Part shown: one piece after another, positions 32,561 through 43,399 of the stretch | Layout: the number at the start of each line of letters is the position of its first letter | Numbering within the stretch: position 1 is the stretch's first letter | Assembly: GCA_963662175.1 (NCBI GenBank) | Contig: OY759215.1 | Span: 49,679,213-49,743,212, forward strand | Origin: Aradus depressus | Lineage: Eukaryota > Arthropoda > Insecta > Hemiptera > Aradidae | Length of the DNA stretch: 64,000 nt | Direction of reading: 5' to 3' | The notes under the pieces: generated by a model | What the model saw: the letters and a program-made list of their open reading frames with translations, nothing else | Told to the model about the DNA's origin: nothing | Database searches by the model: none | Translations under genes and position numbers: made by a program

Positions 32561-33515
32561 ATTGTATTCTAATGATGGATTCCAATGATCTACCATTGAT
32601 GAGGACATACGATAAAGTTTTCTAAGGAAGTTGTTAAGTCGCGAGTTGAGTGTGGGTGAATTCGGGAACACGCCGAGACAATCGATAGGAGTCGGCGGGA
32701 CTCTTGAACTACATGAGTCAGTAAGCAGTTGGGCACCACGCGGGGTGGACTGAGTTGGTTGAGTTGGCTGTTACCACGCGGGTATAAAGTGAGTCGTCTC
32801 TTAACAACGAGAGGGACGAGTTGGTCACCACGCGGGGTGGACTGAGAGTCTGGGTCGAGCCGGCGCGCGGTGTGCGGAATGGATTCGTCCTTATTACCAC
32901 GCGGGTATAAGGTGAGTCGTTAGTTACCATGCGGAAGTGAGTTGGTTATTACCACGCGGGTATAAAGTGAGTCGTCTCTTAACAACGAGAGGGACCAGTT
33001 GGTCGCCACGCGGGGTGGACTGAGAGTCTGGGTCGAGCCAGCACGCGGTGTGCGGAATGGATTCGTCCTTATTACCACGCGGGTATAAGGTGAGTCGTTA
33101 GTTACCATGCGGAAGTGAGTTGGTTATTACCACGCGGGTATAAAGTGAGTCGTCTGTTACCAAGCACAGTAAGTGAGTGACTTGTGTAGTTCCCACGCGG
33201 TATGGGACTTATTATTGAACAACTGACTTTGTGTTCGTTACCACGCGGTTTTGTAATAAGGGTATTGACCAAATAAATATATCTGTTGCTCTACTCTAAG
33301 TTCTCATTAACCTGTACCCAAACCCAACAGAAGTATTCCATTGACTTGATGAAGGATCTCAATAGTCTTCCAATGAAGATTTCTAATGAAGACATTTGAT
33401 GAAGTTTTCCAATACAGCTTCCAATGAAGTATTCCATTGACAAGAAGGATCCAAATAATTTTCCAATGAGGACATTAGATGATGTTTTCCAATACAGATT
33501 CCAATGAAGTATTCA
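32560..33515. repeat. Degenerate 80-95 bp tandem repeat, split by a solo LTR
   Basis: Units start GAAGTATTCCATTGAC (33330, 33425) and contain GATGTTTTCCAATACAG. A diverged unit lies left of the LTR (32575-32631). Confidence 0.65.
32632..33329. mobile_element. Solo LTR, 698 bp, with internal 178-bp repeats
   Basis: Begins TGTTAAGTCG and ends ..CCCAACA, with the 5-bp duplication GAAGT at 32627-32631 and 33330-33334. TG...CA ends plus 5 bp is the signature of an LTR retrotransposon. No internal coding region is present, so it is a solo LTR. Inside, a 178-bp unit is repeated (GAGTCGTC at 32791, 32969 and 33147), itself built of ACCACGCGG motifs that occur about ten times. AATAAATAT near 33273 could serve as a polyadenylation signal. 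Confidence 0.85.
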
Positions 33516-33706
33516 GGGGCGTAGCCAGGATTTTGAGCAGGGGGAGGGGGGGAGGGGGGCAAAGTTAGGCTACAGGATTGGGGGGTATAGACTCCCGGGG
33601 GCACAGCCAGCAGTTTCTGTCGTTAGCGCTACAGACTTTTTATTATTAATTTAGGAGACTCGGACCCTTAGAAGCCCCCCCCTGAGGTAACCATTGACTG
33701 TAATAC

Positions 33707-33870
33707 TTAAGCTGACTTCACATGAGCAGCAAAAATGCAAAGCGCAGCAGCAGCAAATGCACTCTGTGGTTTCTGTGCTTTTAAAATTAAATGACTCACA
33801 GCCAATAGCGTGCATTTGCTGCTGCTGCGCTTTGCATTTTTAGTGCGCATGTAAAATCAGCTTTAAGAGT
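33707..33870. mobile_element. Small MITE, about 160 bp
   Basis: AAAAATGCAAAGCGCAGCAG near 33728 pairs with CTGCTGCGCTTTGCATTTTT ending near 33842. The match extends outward with mismatches to AAGCTGA / TCAGCTTTAAG, giving arms near 55-60 bp around a centre of about 50 bp. Confidence 0.8.
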
Positions 33871-34284
33871 ATAAAGTATAACATAAATGACGATTTTGAG
33901 CGAGGAAATGAAATGATCGAATTCATGTAGATTTAAATAAATGTAATATGACTTGTTTTGTACATGTACATTTAAGTAACAGCTGATTGCTGTTTTAGAA
34001 TCAGACGCACGGGAAATTTGAAGATCCTTTTGGTAACTTGCAAGCAATCCATTTTTTATAAAAATAATTTTTTTAGTTTATTTAATTTTATCTTGGGTTT
34101 TTGCTCTAAAATGTTTCAATTTCGCTTCCATTGTGAGTATACCTTTCTATTTAGTGTTTCAATATCACTTCCAGTGAGCAAAATAGCAATAGTTGAACTC
34201 TCAATCTTGCTTTGAGATCTACACATTGCTTTCCATGGGTCCCACATCCGACCCCGATACTCCGACTTAGACTTCATCTACATA
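33871..34284. other. Unassigned AT-rich sequence
   Basis: No supported gene or element. Open stretches up to 83 codons show no motif. Confidence 0.4.
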
Positions 34285-34480
34285 TTTATTCGTTATTACT
34301 TCCCCAGCTAAACGAATTTTATGTAATTGGTCAGAATTTCGATTTTGAATTTTCACTGGAATTTCATGTTTTCCGATTCTCTTATTCAAAAAATGTGTTA
34401 ACTCCTGATAGAATGAATGTATCGACATACAATTTTATAGTTAATCCAGAACCTCATATGGACGACACCTATTGATTTTA

Positions 34481-35050
34481 AATTATAACGAAAACACGAT
34501 TGTTTTTAATATTGTCTATTTCACAAGATATATAAAATATATGGGAGTACTTTCGGTATTGCTACCATCTTCAGCCACGAATTAACAAATACAAAAGTAT
34601 CATGTGAAATCATATATGTATATAAAGCTGAAAATGTCTGTGCGTTGTACCGCTATAACTCACGAACGGCTTGATGGATTTGATTTTTTTTTTTTTTAAT
34701 TTGCTCGTCATCGTCTGTGGAAGGTTATAGGCGTATTAGTACCTCAATGTCTGGTCCATCCCAGCATCCACCCATGCAATCTTTGTAACTCGAAAACCAT
34801 TGCAACGATTAATGAGAAATCTTTTTGAATAAATTAGTTTTAGCTCCAAAGCTAGCGTTACTACAGTTGAAGGACTATAAATAAGCCTTATTCCGTATGA
34901 ATAATTGAAAATTATAACATCATGAATGTACTGTCGAGGAACTGAATAGCCTTATAGGAGATATTGGGAGAAAAGTCAAAGTTCCCCGGGCAACGTCGGG
35001 TATTACTGCTAGTAGACAATATTAAAAACAATCGTGTTTTCGTTATAATT
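34481..35050. mobile_element. 570-bp unit with perfect 38-bp inverted ends, Helitron-like interior
   Basis: 34481-34518 and 35013-35050 are perfect inverted copies (AATTATAACGAAAACACGAT and onward). The interior from about 34621 to 35012 has AAGCTGAAAATGTCTGTGCG near its left and CCCGGGCAACGTCGGG followed by CTAGT at its right. A GC-rich hairpin just before CTAG is the 3' signature of Helitrons. A hammerhead-like motif lies at 34540-34600 on the minus strand. Confidence 0.65.
34540..34600 (-). ncRNA. Hammerhead-ribozyme-like motif
   Basis: The minus strand reads GTGG, CTGAAGA, T, GGTA-GCAA-TACC, GAAAGTACTC, CCAT. This gives helix I (GTGG/CCAT, one G-U pair), the CUGANGA core, helix II of 4 bp with a GNRA loop, GAAA, a self-complementary AGTACT for helix III, and C as cleavage-site base. 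One extra U lies between the core and helix II, so activity is uncertain. The context resembles a Penelope terminal repeat. Confidence 0.5.
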
Positions 35051-35519
35051 TATTAAGTGTTTCACAATCTCCCTGCAAAAATGTTAAATATCATATTGAT
35101 TTTAAGTCAAATGGTTCAAATGATAGTGGGAAGATTAAAGTGGGGAGGGAAGTGTGCTGGACACAAAAACTATAATAATTGCCAATGTAATGAATGTATT
35201 GATATGAAACATCTGTAAATTAAAAATCTATACAACGACAATACATATAAATTGTATGCGAAATTTGCGCAGAAGAGAAGAGAAGGATCAGAGGGGAGCT
35301 CAAACCCTAATTGGCGAAGTAATGAATGTATCGACACGAAGCTCGGTATAAGGATTCAGAAGTACCTTTGTAATTCAACTATTAATTAAAAATTGCTTTT
35401 AGAGGGAGAGTGAAAACTTATTTGATTAATTAATTCTGTGGAAGTACATTGCAGGACTTTTTACGGTATTCCAAAAGAAGGAAACCGAAGGCTAGAACTA
35501 GATTTAGATCACTAGAGCC

Positions 35520-36330
35520 CGGATCCCAAGATGCAATTGTATTTTTTTTTTCGCTTGTTTGAAATCATTAAATAAAAATTTATTTTTACGAATCAAGTCA
35601 CCCTGATTAATATACATAAATTTTATTTCGCACATTTTAGGTTTTTACTGCAAAAAATTGCACATTAAATCCCGGATATGACCAACTCAAAGACAGAATG
35701 CGGCCATAAATGGTGCAGATATTGGATTGGATCTACAACCTGACGTTATATAATATATCGTATATTATACGTGTAAGCAGCTACAAAAAATGCCCCATCA
35801 CAAGCGTCAGCGTCGAGAGATCGTTTTCCCAGCTGAAACACGTACTTAGCGACAGGCTAATTTCAGAAAAAAAATTTGAAATGTATTTATTGGTATTTTT
35901 AGTAAATATTTTTTATAAATTGTATGAATGAAATTTTTTAGGCTTTTTATTTTATAGATTTATTTTTAAACCCTACCCAATTTTATACTGAAAAAAATTA
36001 TTTAATTTACAAATTAGACCCAACTTTTTTTTTTTCGTAGAAAAACAGTTAATAGCAGGATTTTATTTTTTGTTGTATTTTTGCAGGTTTTGGCCTTGTT
36101 TTTCATTTTTTTACTGCATGAAACCTGCGCTATAACTAGAGACCGAATTTTTATGCAATTGCATATTTTGTATACCACGACATATGACCCAGGAGATCAA
36201 TTATCTTTCCGAATCATGCATCTAGGATACCATACACTAAATTACTGTATATTTGAAAAATATTGCATAAAATTGCATATTTCGCGCAAAATATCAATAT
36301 TTTAACAGTCAATTGTTGGAGGTAGAATGA
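35520..36330 (+). pseudogene. hAT transposase C-terminal relic
   Basis: The plus strand around 35785-35900 encodes CPITSVSVERSFSQLKHVLS followed by a Leu-rich segment. This is the dimerisation domain at the C-terminus of hAT transposases (SVSVERSFS core). The frame is open from 35710 to 35931, but the upstream DDE region and zinc finger are absent. Element ends were not identified. Confidence 0.75.
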
Positions 36331-36484
36331 AAAAAAATGAAGAAAAATAAAATAAAACGAAAGCGTAATAATTCAAATTCGAGGAAAACTGAATTAGGCC
36401 CAACGGCAGGAAGTGATTCTACGAATCAAATAAAACGACGCAACCCCTGCATATTTTTATACCAATTCAGTTGTGGTTTCACTG

Positions 36485-36605
36485 CTGTTACAGGAAGGAC
36501 GAAGATGCTTTAAAGTGCGCAAACCTTTTCGTCAAAAGTCAAAGGGTGGCTGGAAGCCTATAACCTACCCTAGTGGCTCTCCTCACGCTCATTTGTTGGA
36601 TTGAC
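36485..36605 (+). other. Possible orphan terminal exon
   Basis: A good acceptor (TTTCACTGCTGTTACAG, to about 36494) precedes 37 open codons starting EGRRCFKVRKPFRQKS and ending HAHLLD before TGA. Composition is less AT-rich than the flanks. I recognise no family, and no partner exon was found. It could equally be part of an element. Confidence 0.25.
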
Positions 36606-36959
36606 GCCATGAGCGGAACGAACAGGTGGTTCATCCAGAGCTCATGGCCAGGAGAACTGCAGGAATTTTTAATTTTTCAAGTGATCAATGTAAATGGTCT
36701 TGTAAGACACTAGCTAAGTTTTTTTTTTATAAAACAAATTAAAAGCCCTAAGTAGTGTTTATAGAATTGATGGACGGGGAAGGGGTTGGATCAATGCCGG
36801 ACAGCTTGTCTCCACATCTTGTCAAATACACATAAACCATCCCCCCTCGGTTTCTTGTTTGTATTCCCTTCTATAAACTACGGTCTAAGTGTCACGTGGC
36901 CTATGTCGTGAATAGCTCTTAATGTAAGTCCTGTACAAAATAACTAAGAGTTTTGTTTG

Positions 36960-38100
36960 GAAAATTGAAATCATGACCACGACAAATGGATCCTCAGCGA
37001 TCCATAGATTGCTTTCATTGCAATTATTTCCTTAAATAAATTTTTACTTTCTTATACATTTTAAATAATATTTTCAAATAAAGTTAACGTTTCAAGAACT
37101 GAAAACATTTTGACCATTTTCGCGATGATGTCTCTCTCTGTGTGTAAGTGATTGGAACTCTGTGACCGTTCTGACATGTAGCTATGAACTTGAAATGTGT
37201 GCGGGCTAGAGCGTAGGGCTTTGGTCGCATGGCCTCACTTGATTTGCATGTTCGAATCCTGTTCGGGAGTGAGTTTTATTTCCTAGATAGAATCCTCCCG
37301 GGATCGTGGATGTCGTGAATTACTAGGTAACACCATTATTAGAATCATGGCTAATATGTAGTCAAAAAAAAAAATTGAAATTTTAAAAGAAGATGTCACA
37401 TGTGCTATAGAACATTTTGACGTAAGGAATCTCTACAAAAAAAAAGTTGTATAGAATATTAAGAGACTATTTTATAGACAATACCTTTTTTTGAAGGTCA
37501 TCCGATTTTCTAGATAAATACGGAAATCGTTCTAAAATTACGTCTTGAAATACTCTTTTTTAGACATTTGCTTGATTTACGCGAAAACGGTTAGTCCTAT
37601 CGAAAAATTGGTCCTTAGCAAACATGTTTATTATTAAATTTTAATTGTTTCAAAAATTGAGATGGGATCCTTTTTAGAGTAGCAAATCCCTTTTATAAGT
37701 AGCATAGCAACAAATTTTGGAATATCTTCTTATTCTTGTTAGTTTTGTATCAGAAAGGATAAGAAAAAAATAAAATATATGTGATTTGTTCATAGAAGGA
37801 CTTTTTTTATACCAACCACGTTTTACAAATGTCTATCCCAACTCTTTCCTCTGAAATTCATGCATTAATTGGTTTAAGAAAATCACTCTCAGAACTACGC
37901 TATACAATTTTATGGGCCATTTTGAGGACCAATTTTTTGGTAGGATTGACTGTTTTTCGCGTCAGTCAAATGTGTTTAAAAAATGTGATTTCGATACACC
38001 ATTTTAAGGAGGATTTTGATAATCTCGCAAACGGGGGACCTTCTAAAAATTGTATATCGTGGCTGTAATATAAATCGTGGCTTTCAGTTTTCTCTACAAC
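36960..38100. repeat. Dispersed repeat family C (inverted-arm type), split by SINE-B
   Basis: 36960-37195 and 37378-38100 match 40270-40760 and 63560-63790 in blocks such as TTTTCGCGATGATG, GTAGCTATGAA and TTTGCTTGATTTACGCGAAA. Within this copy, 37390-37660 and 37900-38120 are diverged inverted copies of each other (AAAAATTGGTCCTTA against GAGGACCAATTTTTTGG). Confidence 0.65.
37196..37377 (+). mobile_element. SINE-B copy
   Basis: A second tRNA-headed SINE family: TGCGGGCTAGAGCGTAGGG, the B-box block GTTCGAATCCTGTTCGGG, GAGTGAGTTTTATTTC, then a tail ending in an A run. TTGAAAT on both sides may be the target duplication. Confidence 0.8.
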
Positions 38101-38757
38101 TTTTATTTGAAAAGATTTTTGATTAGATCATAAATATACCCAGTATCTTGTAAAATGTATTTAGACCCCAAAATAAAGTGGTCTCAATTTCTGCCGTAAT
38201 CTAATCACATACCATAGCTTCTTTCACCTTCATTAAGTTGGAGGGATAAGGATGGCCGATTTATTTTTTATTTATTTTTTAAAATTATTATTATTATTAT
38301 TATTATATTTTATTTTATTTTTTTGTTACCAGTTTGTATATATTTTACTTAGTAGTTGGGAGTTATTTTGTTCACAGACAGGCAGAAATGTTTAATTTTT
38401 CATTTTTGAAATCAGAATCGGAAAATATGAAATTCCGGTGAAAACTGAACAAGGAATGTCTGAGTGATTACATAACTTACCCTATACTTTGTATAAAAAT
38501 GACCCAAGAGACCTGGGTTCTACCGCTGCATTCAAATGCAACCTAACCAGCGGACCTAAAATGTGCTTATCTAATCTTGAAAAATTCATTATCTGAAAAT
38601 TTTTTAAATATTATAATTAAGATTCAGTCCCCTTCTCCGCTGCTATGAGCGATACTAGTAGTAATTTATTTATTTATGTTTTATTTTTATTTATTTTTTT
38701 AAATTATTATTATTATATTTTATTATTACTTTTTTTGTTACCAGTTTGTATATATTT
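38101..38757. repeat. Low-complexity ATT-rich region
   Basis: Contains TTATTATTATTA and poly-T blocks and two copies of TTGTTACCAGTTTGTATATA (about 38325 and 38735). A family D end block is present near 38390-38480. No gene is supported. Confidence 0.6.
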
Positions 38758-39030
38758 GAGGGCGCCGGTACCTCAGTGGTATCCGTGCTTGCCAATTGAG
38801 CTTAAGTTCGCGGGTTCGAAACCCATCGAGGCCCTTAGTTTATTTTATCTGTGAGGTAAAATAAACTTAACCACGCCCTCCTTCGGATGGGACGTTAAGA
38901 GATGGTTTCGAGCCTGTACAATGTCAGGTACTCGCTAAAGACGCCTACTCCAAGTGAATACACATTTAGGGTAGGCAAAATTTAGGACTCCCATACCGCT
39001 CTGGTAGTAGGCGATATGACCTTGTAGTAT
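38758..39030 (+). mobile_element. SINE-A copy, 3' truncated
   Basis: Head GAGGGCGCCGGTACCTCAGT, B-box block GCGGGTTCGAAACCC, body with GGATGGGACGTTAAGAGATG. It lacks the last block after TGACCTTGTAGT. Confidence 0.85.
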
Positions 39031-39095
39031 ATTATTAACCATTTTATAGATATTTTTATTTTCATTTATTTTTTTTACTTATTTATTGTTATTAT

Positions 39096-39255
39096 TGAGG
39101 ACGCCGGTAGTTTAGTGATATGCGTGCTTGTTTACTAAGCTCAAGACCGCGAGTTCGAATCCGGCCGAGACCCTTAGTTTTTTTATCTTGCAGGTGAAAA
39201 AACCTTGTTCATGTGCACCAGAGCGACAAAAGAGCCCCCATGCATGATTCATAAT
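39096..39255 (+). mobile_element. SINE-A copy, internally deleted
   Basis: Head GAGGACGCCGGTAGTTTAGT and GAGTTCGAATCCGGCCGAGA, then a jump to the 3' region (CATGTGCACCAGAGCGAC). Confidence 0.8.
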
Positions 39256-40269
39256 AACTCATTATTATTTTTTATTTAATTTAATTTTTTTTTTATTATT
39301 ATTATTAATTTATCACTGTCATAAAATGTCCCTATTATTTTTATTTCAACCGATTGTAAATATGTCCAATAAAGTTAAATCAATCATATTCCCATGGACA
39401 CAAAAAGACATCATCGAGAAAATGGTCAAAACGTTTTCAGGAGTCTTTCAAACTTGAAATTCCGTTTTTGAAATTCGTTCAGATTTGCGCAGGATTACAA
39501 TACTTCGTTACATTAAAGTTCTGCCACCGGTGTACTTGAGGAAACCCCTTGACTATGAACACAGTTTGAAGACCCCGTTCCATTGACTCACCCACCCCCT
39601 TGAGACTGTAGAGAAGCTCTGCTATATATAGTGGCCGACATTGCTAAAACAGAACTCTCCCCCCTCAGATGTCCCTTCCTCTCCCAGTTCCTCCCAGTAA
39701 GATCCGGTTTTTTCACCACAATTTCCGGTAAGGAGCACTGTCATCTCTACACATGGAGAGAGAGAGTGAGATAGGTGAAGAACATAGGTTTTGGCCCGGA
39801 TCCGTCTTGTGACGTCGTACAAAGCTGCTTCTATATCCGGACTCTAAACGAGTTATTTTGGCAATTATATCTCTGGATATTTTCAGCTCAATGGGCATCT
39901 TCCCAATGGTTAACGTAATTTACAATAGTTTACCATCTTTTGCCAACGAAGGAAAAAATACATGTATTTTTAAAATAAAAAATTGAATTCTAACTCTATT
40001 TAAGGAGTTAATTTAAAAGACACGTTTTACCAAATCTCTAAATAGCACAATATATTAAAACGTGAAGATAGAAAGCCAAACGGTGACTGACAGTATCTCA
40101 GCAAGGTTTTTCATGTGGAAAAGGGCACTGGAGTATGCCACTCGTCCCCTGAATTCTACTCTATGTCGCTCCAATAGAAAAATGCCTTTTAAAAAAATAA
40201 TAAAGAATACTTCTGTTAATTATCGTTTTATTTTAAAGTTTGTCTCACTCTTTACTTTCTTACACTTAT
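39256..40269. other. Unassigned sequence
   Basis: 39600-39900 is less AT-rich and has two overlapping minus-strand open frames of 61 and 66 codons (39898-39713 and 39822-39622). They show no recognisable domain. I do not call a gene. Confidence 0.35.
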
Positions 40270-40760
40270 AGTATAAGAAAGTCATGTAATCGTGTGATAA
40301 TCTGAGATCGAGTTATCTACGGATTTTTCCGTTTCAAGGTCCCCTGAATACGTTTTAACCATTTTCTGTGTGAATCTGTGTGAAATTGGAACATTATGAG
40401 CGCTCTAGCTGTAGGTAGCTATGAATTCGAAATTTAAAATGAAGATGTGACATTTACATTTGATCTGATTAGTCTTTGGGCGAAATCGGATGAATAATAC
40501 GACCGTATTTATGATCCAAACGAAAGATGTAGACAAAACTAAAAGGTACATTTTATAAGAATACGTTTTTTCGAAGGTCGCACGGTTTGGCGTGATACGT
40601 GCAGAAAACCAAACTAAAATGTCGTTTTGAAACTCACAGTTTTAGACTTTTGCTTGATTTTCGCGCAAACTATTAGTTTAAATTAAAATTAAATCCTACA
40701 AAAAATGTTCCTTATTAAATTTTCAATTAACGAAATTCTAGAAAATTTGCGGTAGAAACA
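40270..40760 (+). repeat. Family C copy
   Basis: Shares TATAAGAAAGTCATGTAATC, GAGATCGAGTT, GTAGCTATGAATTCGAAAT and TTTGCTTGATTTTCGCG with the copies at 36960 and 63560. No ORF. Confidence 0.65.
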
Positions 40761-40852
40761 TCAAGAACTATAGTTACAGCGCCTCAAACAACGAACAATG
40801 AATTTTCTCAGAAAATAATCCTAAGTAATGTTTACATTGTGACGCATAACAA

Positions 40853-41042
40853 GCCGGGAGCCATGGTGGCCGTGCGGGCTAGAGTTTGGTCTCACAATGG
40901 TTTGTGGGGGTTCGAATCCCGTCCGGGAGTGAATTTTATTTCGTAAATAGTAGAATTCCCTTCCGGGGCCATGGATGTAAATAACTAGGTAACAACACCA
41001 TTATGTTAATATCCATCATACATAAGGCCAAAAAAAAAAAAG
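40853..41042 (+). mobile_element. SINE-B copy with target-site duplication
   Basis: A complete unit: GCCATGGTGGCCGTGCGGGC, GGTTCGAATCCCGTCCGGGA, CCGGGGCCATGGATG, then ATAAGGCC and an A tail. It is flanked by GCATAACAA at 40844-40852 and 41043-41051. The poly-A tail contrasts with the CCTAA tail of SINE-A. Confidence 0.9.
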
Positions 41043-41502
41043 GCATAACAACTTTGAATTTGAAAATACATTTTTATTATCGGAAAATATTATTTTATAA
41101 TTATTATATTGAAAGTAAACAAAAAATAAAACGTATGTGATGACGCCATTAGGTACAGGACTAGAGCAGTACATAGTTAACCTGTAATCATTTTTTTATC
41201 GAAAGGGTCAACTTTATCAATTTGTGATAATAAAAAGATTTCTGCTCAACAAAATACAAATAATAGTATTAATCAGCTAAACAATAATTAAAGATAGTTG
41301 CGAGGAAGCTTTGTACAATTACTAGGCAAACTTTTTTGTATTTATTATACGTTTTCACAATGTGTCCAATGATAATATGAATAAAAATAAATAAATAATC
41401 GTAAACAACAAACATAAGCACTGAAATTAGATGTTGAAAGTCCTACATTACACAAGGACAGGCTCAACTTCAAAATTATATATAATTACTGCAAATTATA
41501 AT
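41043..41502. other. Unassigned AT-rich sequence
   Basis: No supported gene or element. Confidence 0.4.
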
Positions 41503-42113
41503 CAGCCCCACCGGAACGGCGGGGCGGGAAGGGCGATCGCCTAGGGCGCCTCGATGTTAGGGGCACAAGAGTTGTTGACTCTTTGACCTTGATTGAAAGA
41601 ATTGAAAAAAAAAACTAATACTTGTGACTTATTCACGAACTTGTGGATTGCGTTACGCATACTTTTGACAATTCCAGTATCAGTAGCCAGTTGCGAAAGG
41701 AGTTTTAGCAAATTGAAATTAATAAACATATTTAAAATCAACTATGACACAAGAAAGACTCCATGCTCTTGCTGTTCTTGCAATAGAAAACGAACTGGCC
41801 AAGAACATAAATTTCAAGGATGTAATTGAAGAATTTGGTAATGCTAAAGCCCGAAAAATACAATTGAATTTTTCCAAAAATTGATACAATTTGATGTCCT
41901 TCAATCATTTTTTCAGATATATTAAGATAATATATGTTGTTTTTATAATTGTTTTATGTATAGTATATAGGTATATATATATTTTTTTAATAATAAATTT
42001 AAACATTAAAAAATTTTTTTATGGTTTTATTTTTTAATTATTGAAATTCTTCTTACAAGAGGGCGCAAGGTAGATTTTCGCCTAGGGCACTGATATATGT
42101 TGCGGCGGGGCTG
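41503..42113 (+). mobile_element. Short hAT element, 611 bp
   Basis: Ends CAGCCCCACCGG ... GCGGCGGGGCTG, with the 8-bp duplication ATTATAAT at 41495-41502 and 42114-42121. It is GC-rich at both ends and AT-rich inside. It retains only the 3' end of a hAT transposase. Confidence 0.9.
41620..41885 (+). pseudogene. hAT transposase dimerisation segment (frameshifted)
   Basis: The plus strand reads LLTIPVSVASCERSFSKLKL, then after a frame change ERLHALAVLAIENELA and DVIEEFGNAKARKIQL. This is the C-terminal dimerisation domain of zinc-finger hAT transposases (SCERSFSKLK core). The frame break lies near 41740. Everything upstream of the domain is missing. Confidence 0.85.
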
Positions 42114-42121
42114 ATTATAAT

Positions 42122-42539
42122 AATTATATTAAAATTACAAGAGTACTAGTGTTATTTTGTTTGTTCCTTTAAGACCCGCAATATTGTATTGGTTTGAGTA
42201 AACTCCCTTGGGGTTATCCCATCTTCAGTGTGAATATTTGATATTTATTACAATCCTAAAGGGTCCCTTTTCAGCCCTATTAAATCCCCCTGTATTTTGA
42301 GCACGATTCGACAACAGGATCTGCTGGTGCCTGGTTTCTGTTTCATTAATTAAATTGACTCCCCAGAACTCCAAGAACCCCCTCTTTTTGTCCCATTATT
42401 GAAGGTTCGTTGACTAATTATGTTTATAAGAGGAATTAAGAGGTTTCAATACTCTAAATTAGCGGTTCTGAAGCTTAAGCAATGATGTCGTTGGCTAAAA
42501 TGAGTGGGAAGGAGGGATATTAAAAAAAAAATTATTCCT
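42122..42539. other. Unassigned; Penelope-like relic at about 42195-42245
   Basis: The minus strand at about 42230 reads CTGAAGATGGGATAACCCC, again a CUGANGA core with a GGG/CCC helix, but the GAAA is changed. The rest shows nothing recognisable. Confidence 0.35.
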
Positions 42540-42910
42540 TTTTACTTCCCCAGTTAAACGAAGTATAGGGGAAGTTATGTCAGCCAAAAGAAAAAAAAAA
42601 ATGGTCGGTGAATCACCGACAATGTACTTCCCCCAGAACAAATTAATCAATTACATTTTTTCTCTCCTTACGTGTATGAGACGATAACTATCGATAGAAT
42701 GAATGTATCAACACGAAATTTTATATGTGTAATCAGAACCCCATAAGGACGATACTTATTAATTTTCAGAGTAATCGGCCGAAGGGGTTAGGGGACTGAA
42801 CTAAAAAACTTCAATAACTGCCGATGTAATGAATATATCAAATGTATGAGGATTCAAAAGGCCCTATGTAAGTCAGCTATTAATTTTTAGCCCAAACGAA
42901 AACATAATTG
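42540..42910 (-). repeat. Family D copy, minus orientation
   Basis: Contains TTACTTCCCCAGTTAAACGA, AATGAATGTATCAACACGAA and ACTTATTAATTTTCAGAG, an uninterrupted version of the site into which the Harbinger element inserted at 14452. Confidence 0.7.
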
Positions 42911-43399
42911 AATAATTATGGGGGAAGTACATTTTCAGTGATTCAACGGCGACTATTTTGAAAATTTGGACATTCTTGCTTTTAAATTTTGTGGCGAAGA
43001 AACTATTTTCATTTCATTAATTTAGGTATTGTTTAACTTCATTTCTGTTTCTAAACTTCCTATGCCAATCAGATAGCTGCATACATGATACCGTGTAATT
43101 AATTTAGAAGTGCATTTATCAGGAATGCACATCCATCAAATGCATTTTTCATTTTTATCTTCCCTCGTTTCTCTTTCCATTTTACATTTTACCAAACTAA
43201 AATTGTAGAGATATAAATTGGAAGGAGTCAAGATTAAAATATCTATAATCTTTACCCTAGTGTTTTTTTTTTCATTTAAAATCATTCGCATCTATTTATT
43301 TTTATTATTCGTGGTTGATTAAATGTTTGCATTTATTTAATTAAACAATTTAGTTAAGGGTCGCCAATGCAAATTTGGTTTCAGTAAAGATCTAACACG
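42911..43399. other. Unassigned AT-rich sequence
   Basis: No supported gene or element. Confidence 0.4.

Larger units (their letters stand above)
34285..35460 (-). repeat. Family D copy split by an insertion (34483-35095)
   Basis: Family D sequence runs to TATTGATTTTAA (34470-34481) and resumes at the same 12 bases near 35096-35107, then continues with AATGAATGTATCGACACGA near 35323. The repeated 12 bases look like a target duplication of the insert. Confidence 0.65.

Noticed and set aside
39622..39898. Two overlapping minus-strand frames, one starting MPIELKISRD
   Set aside because: No recognised domain, no splice partner and no similarity to the dlg1 N-terminus that I can see.
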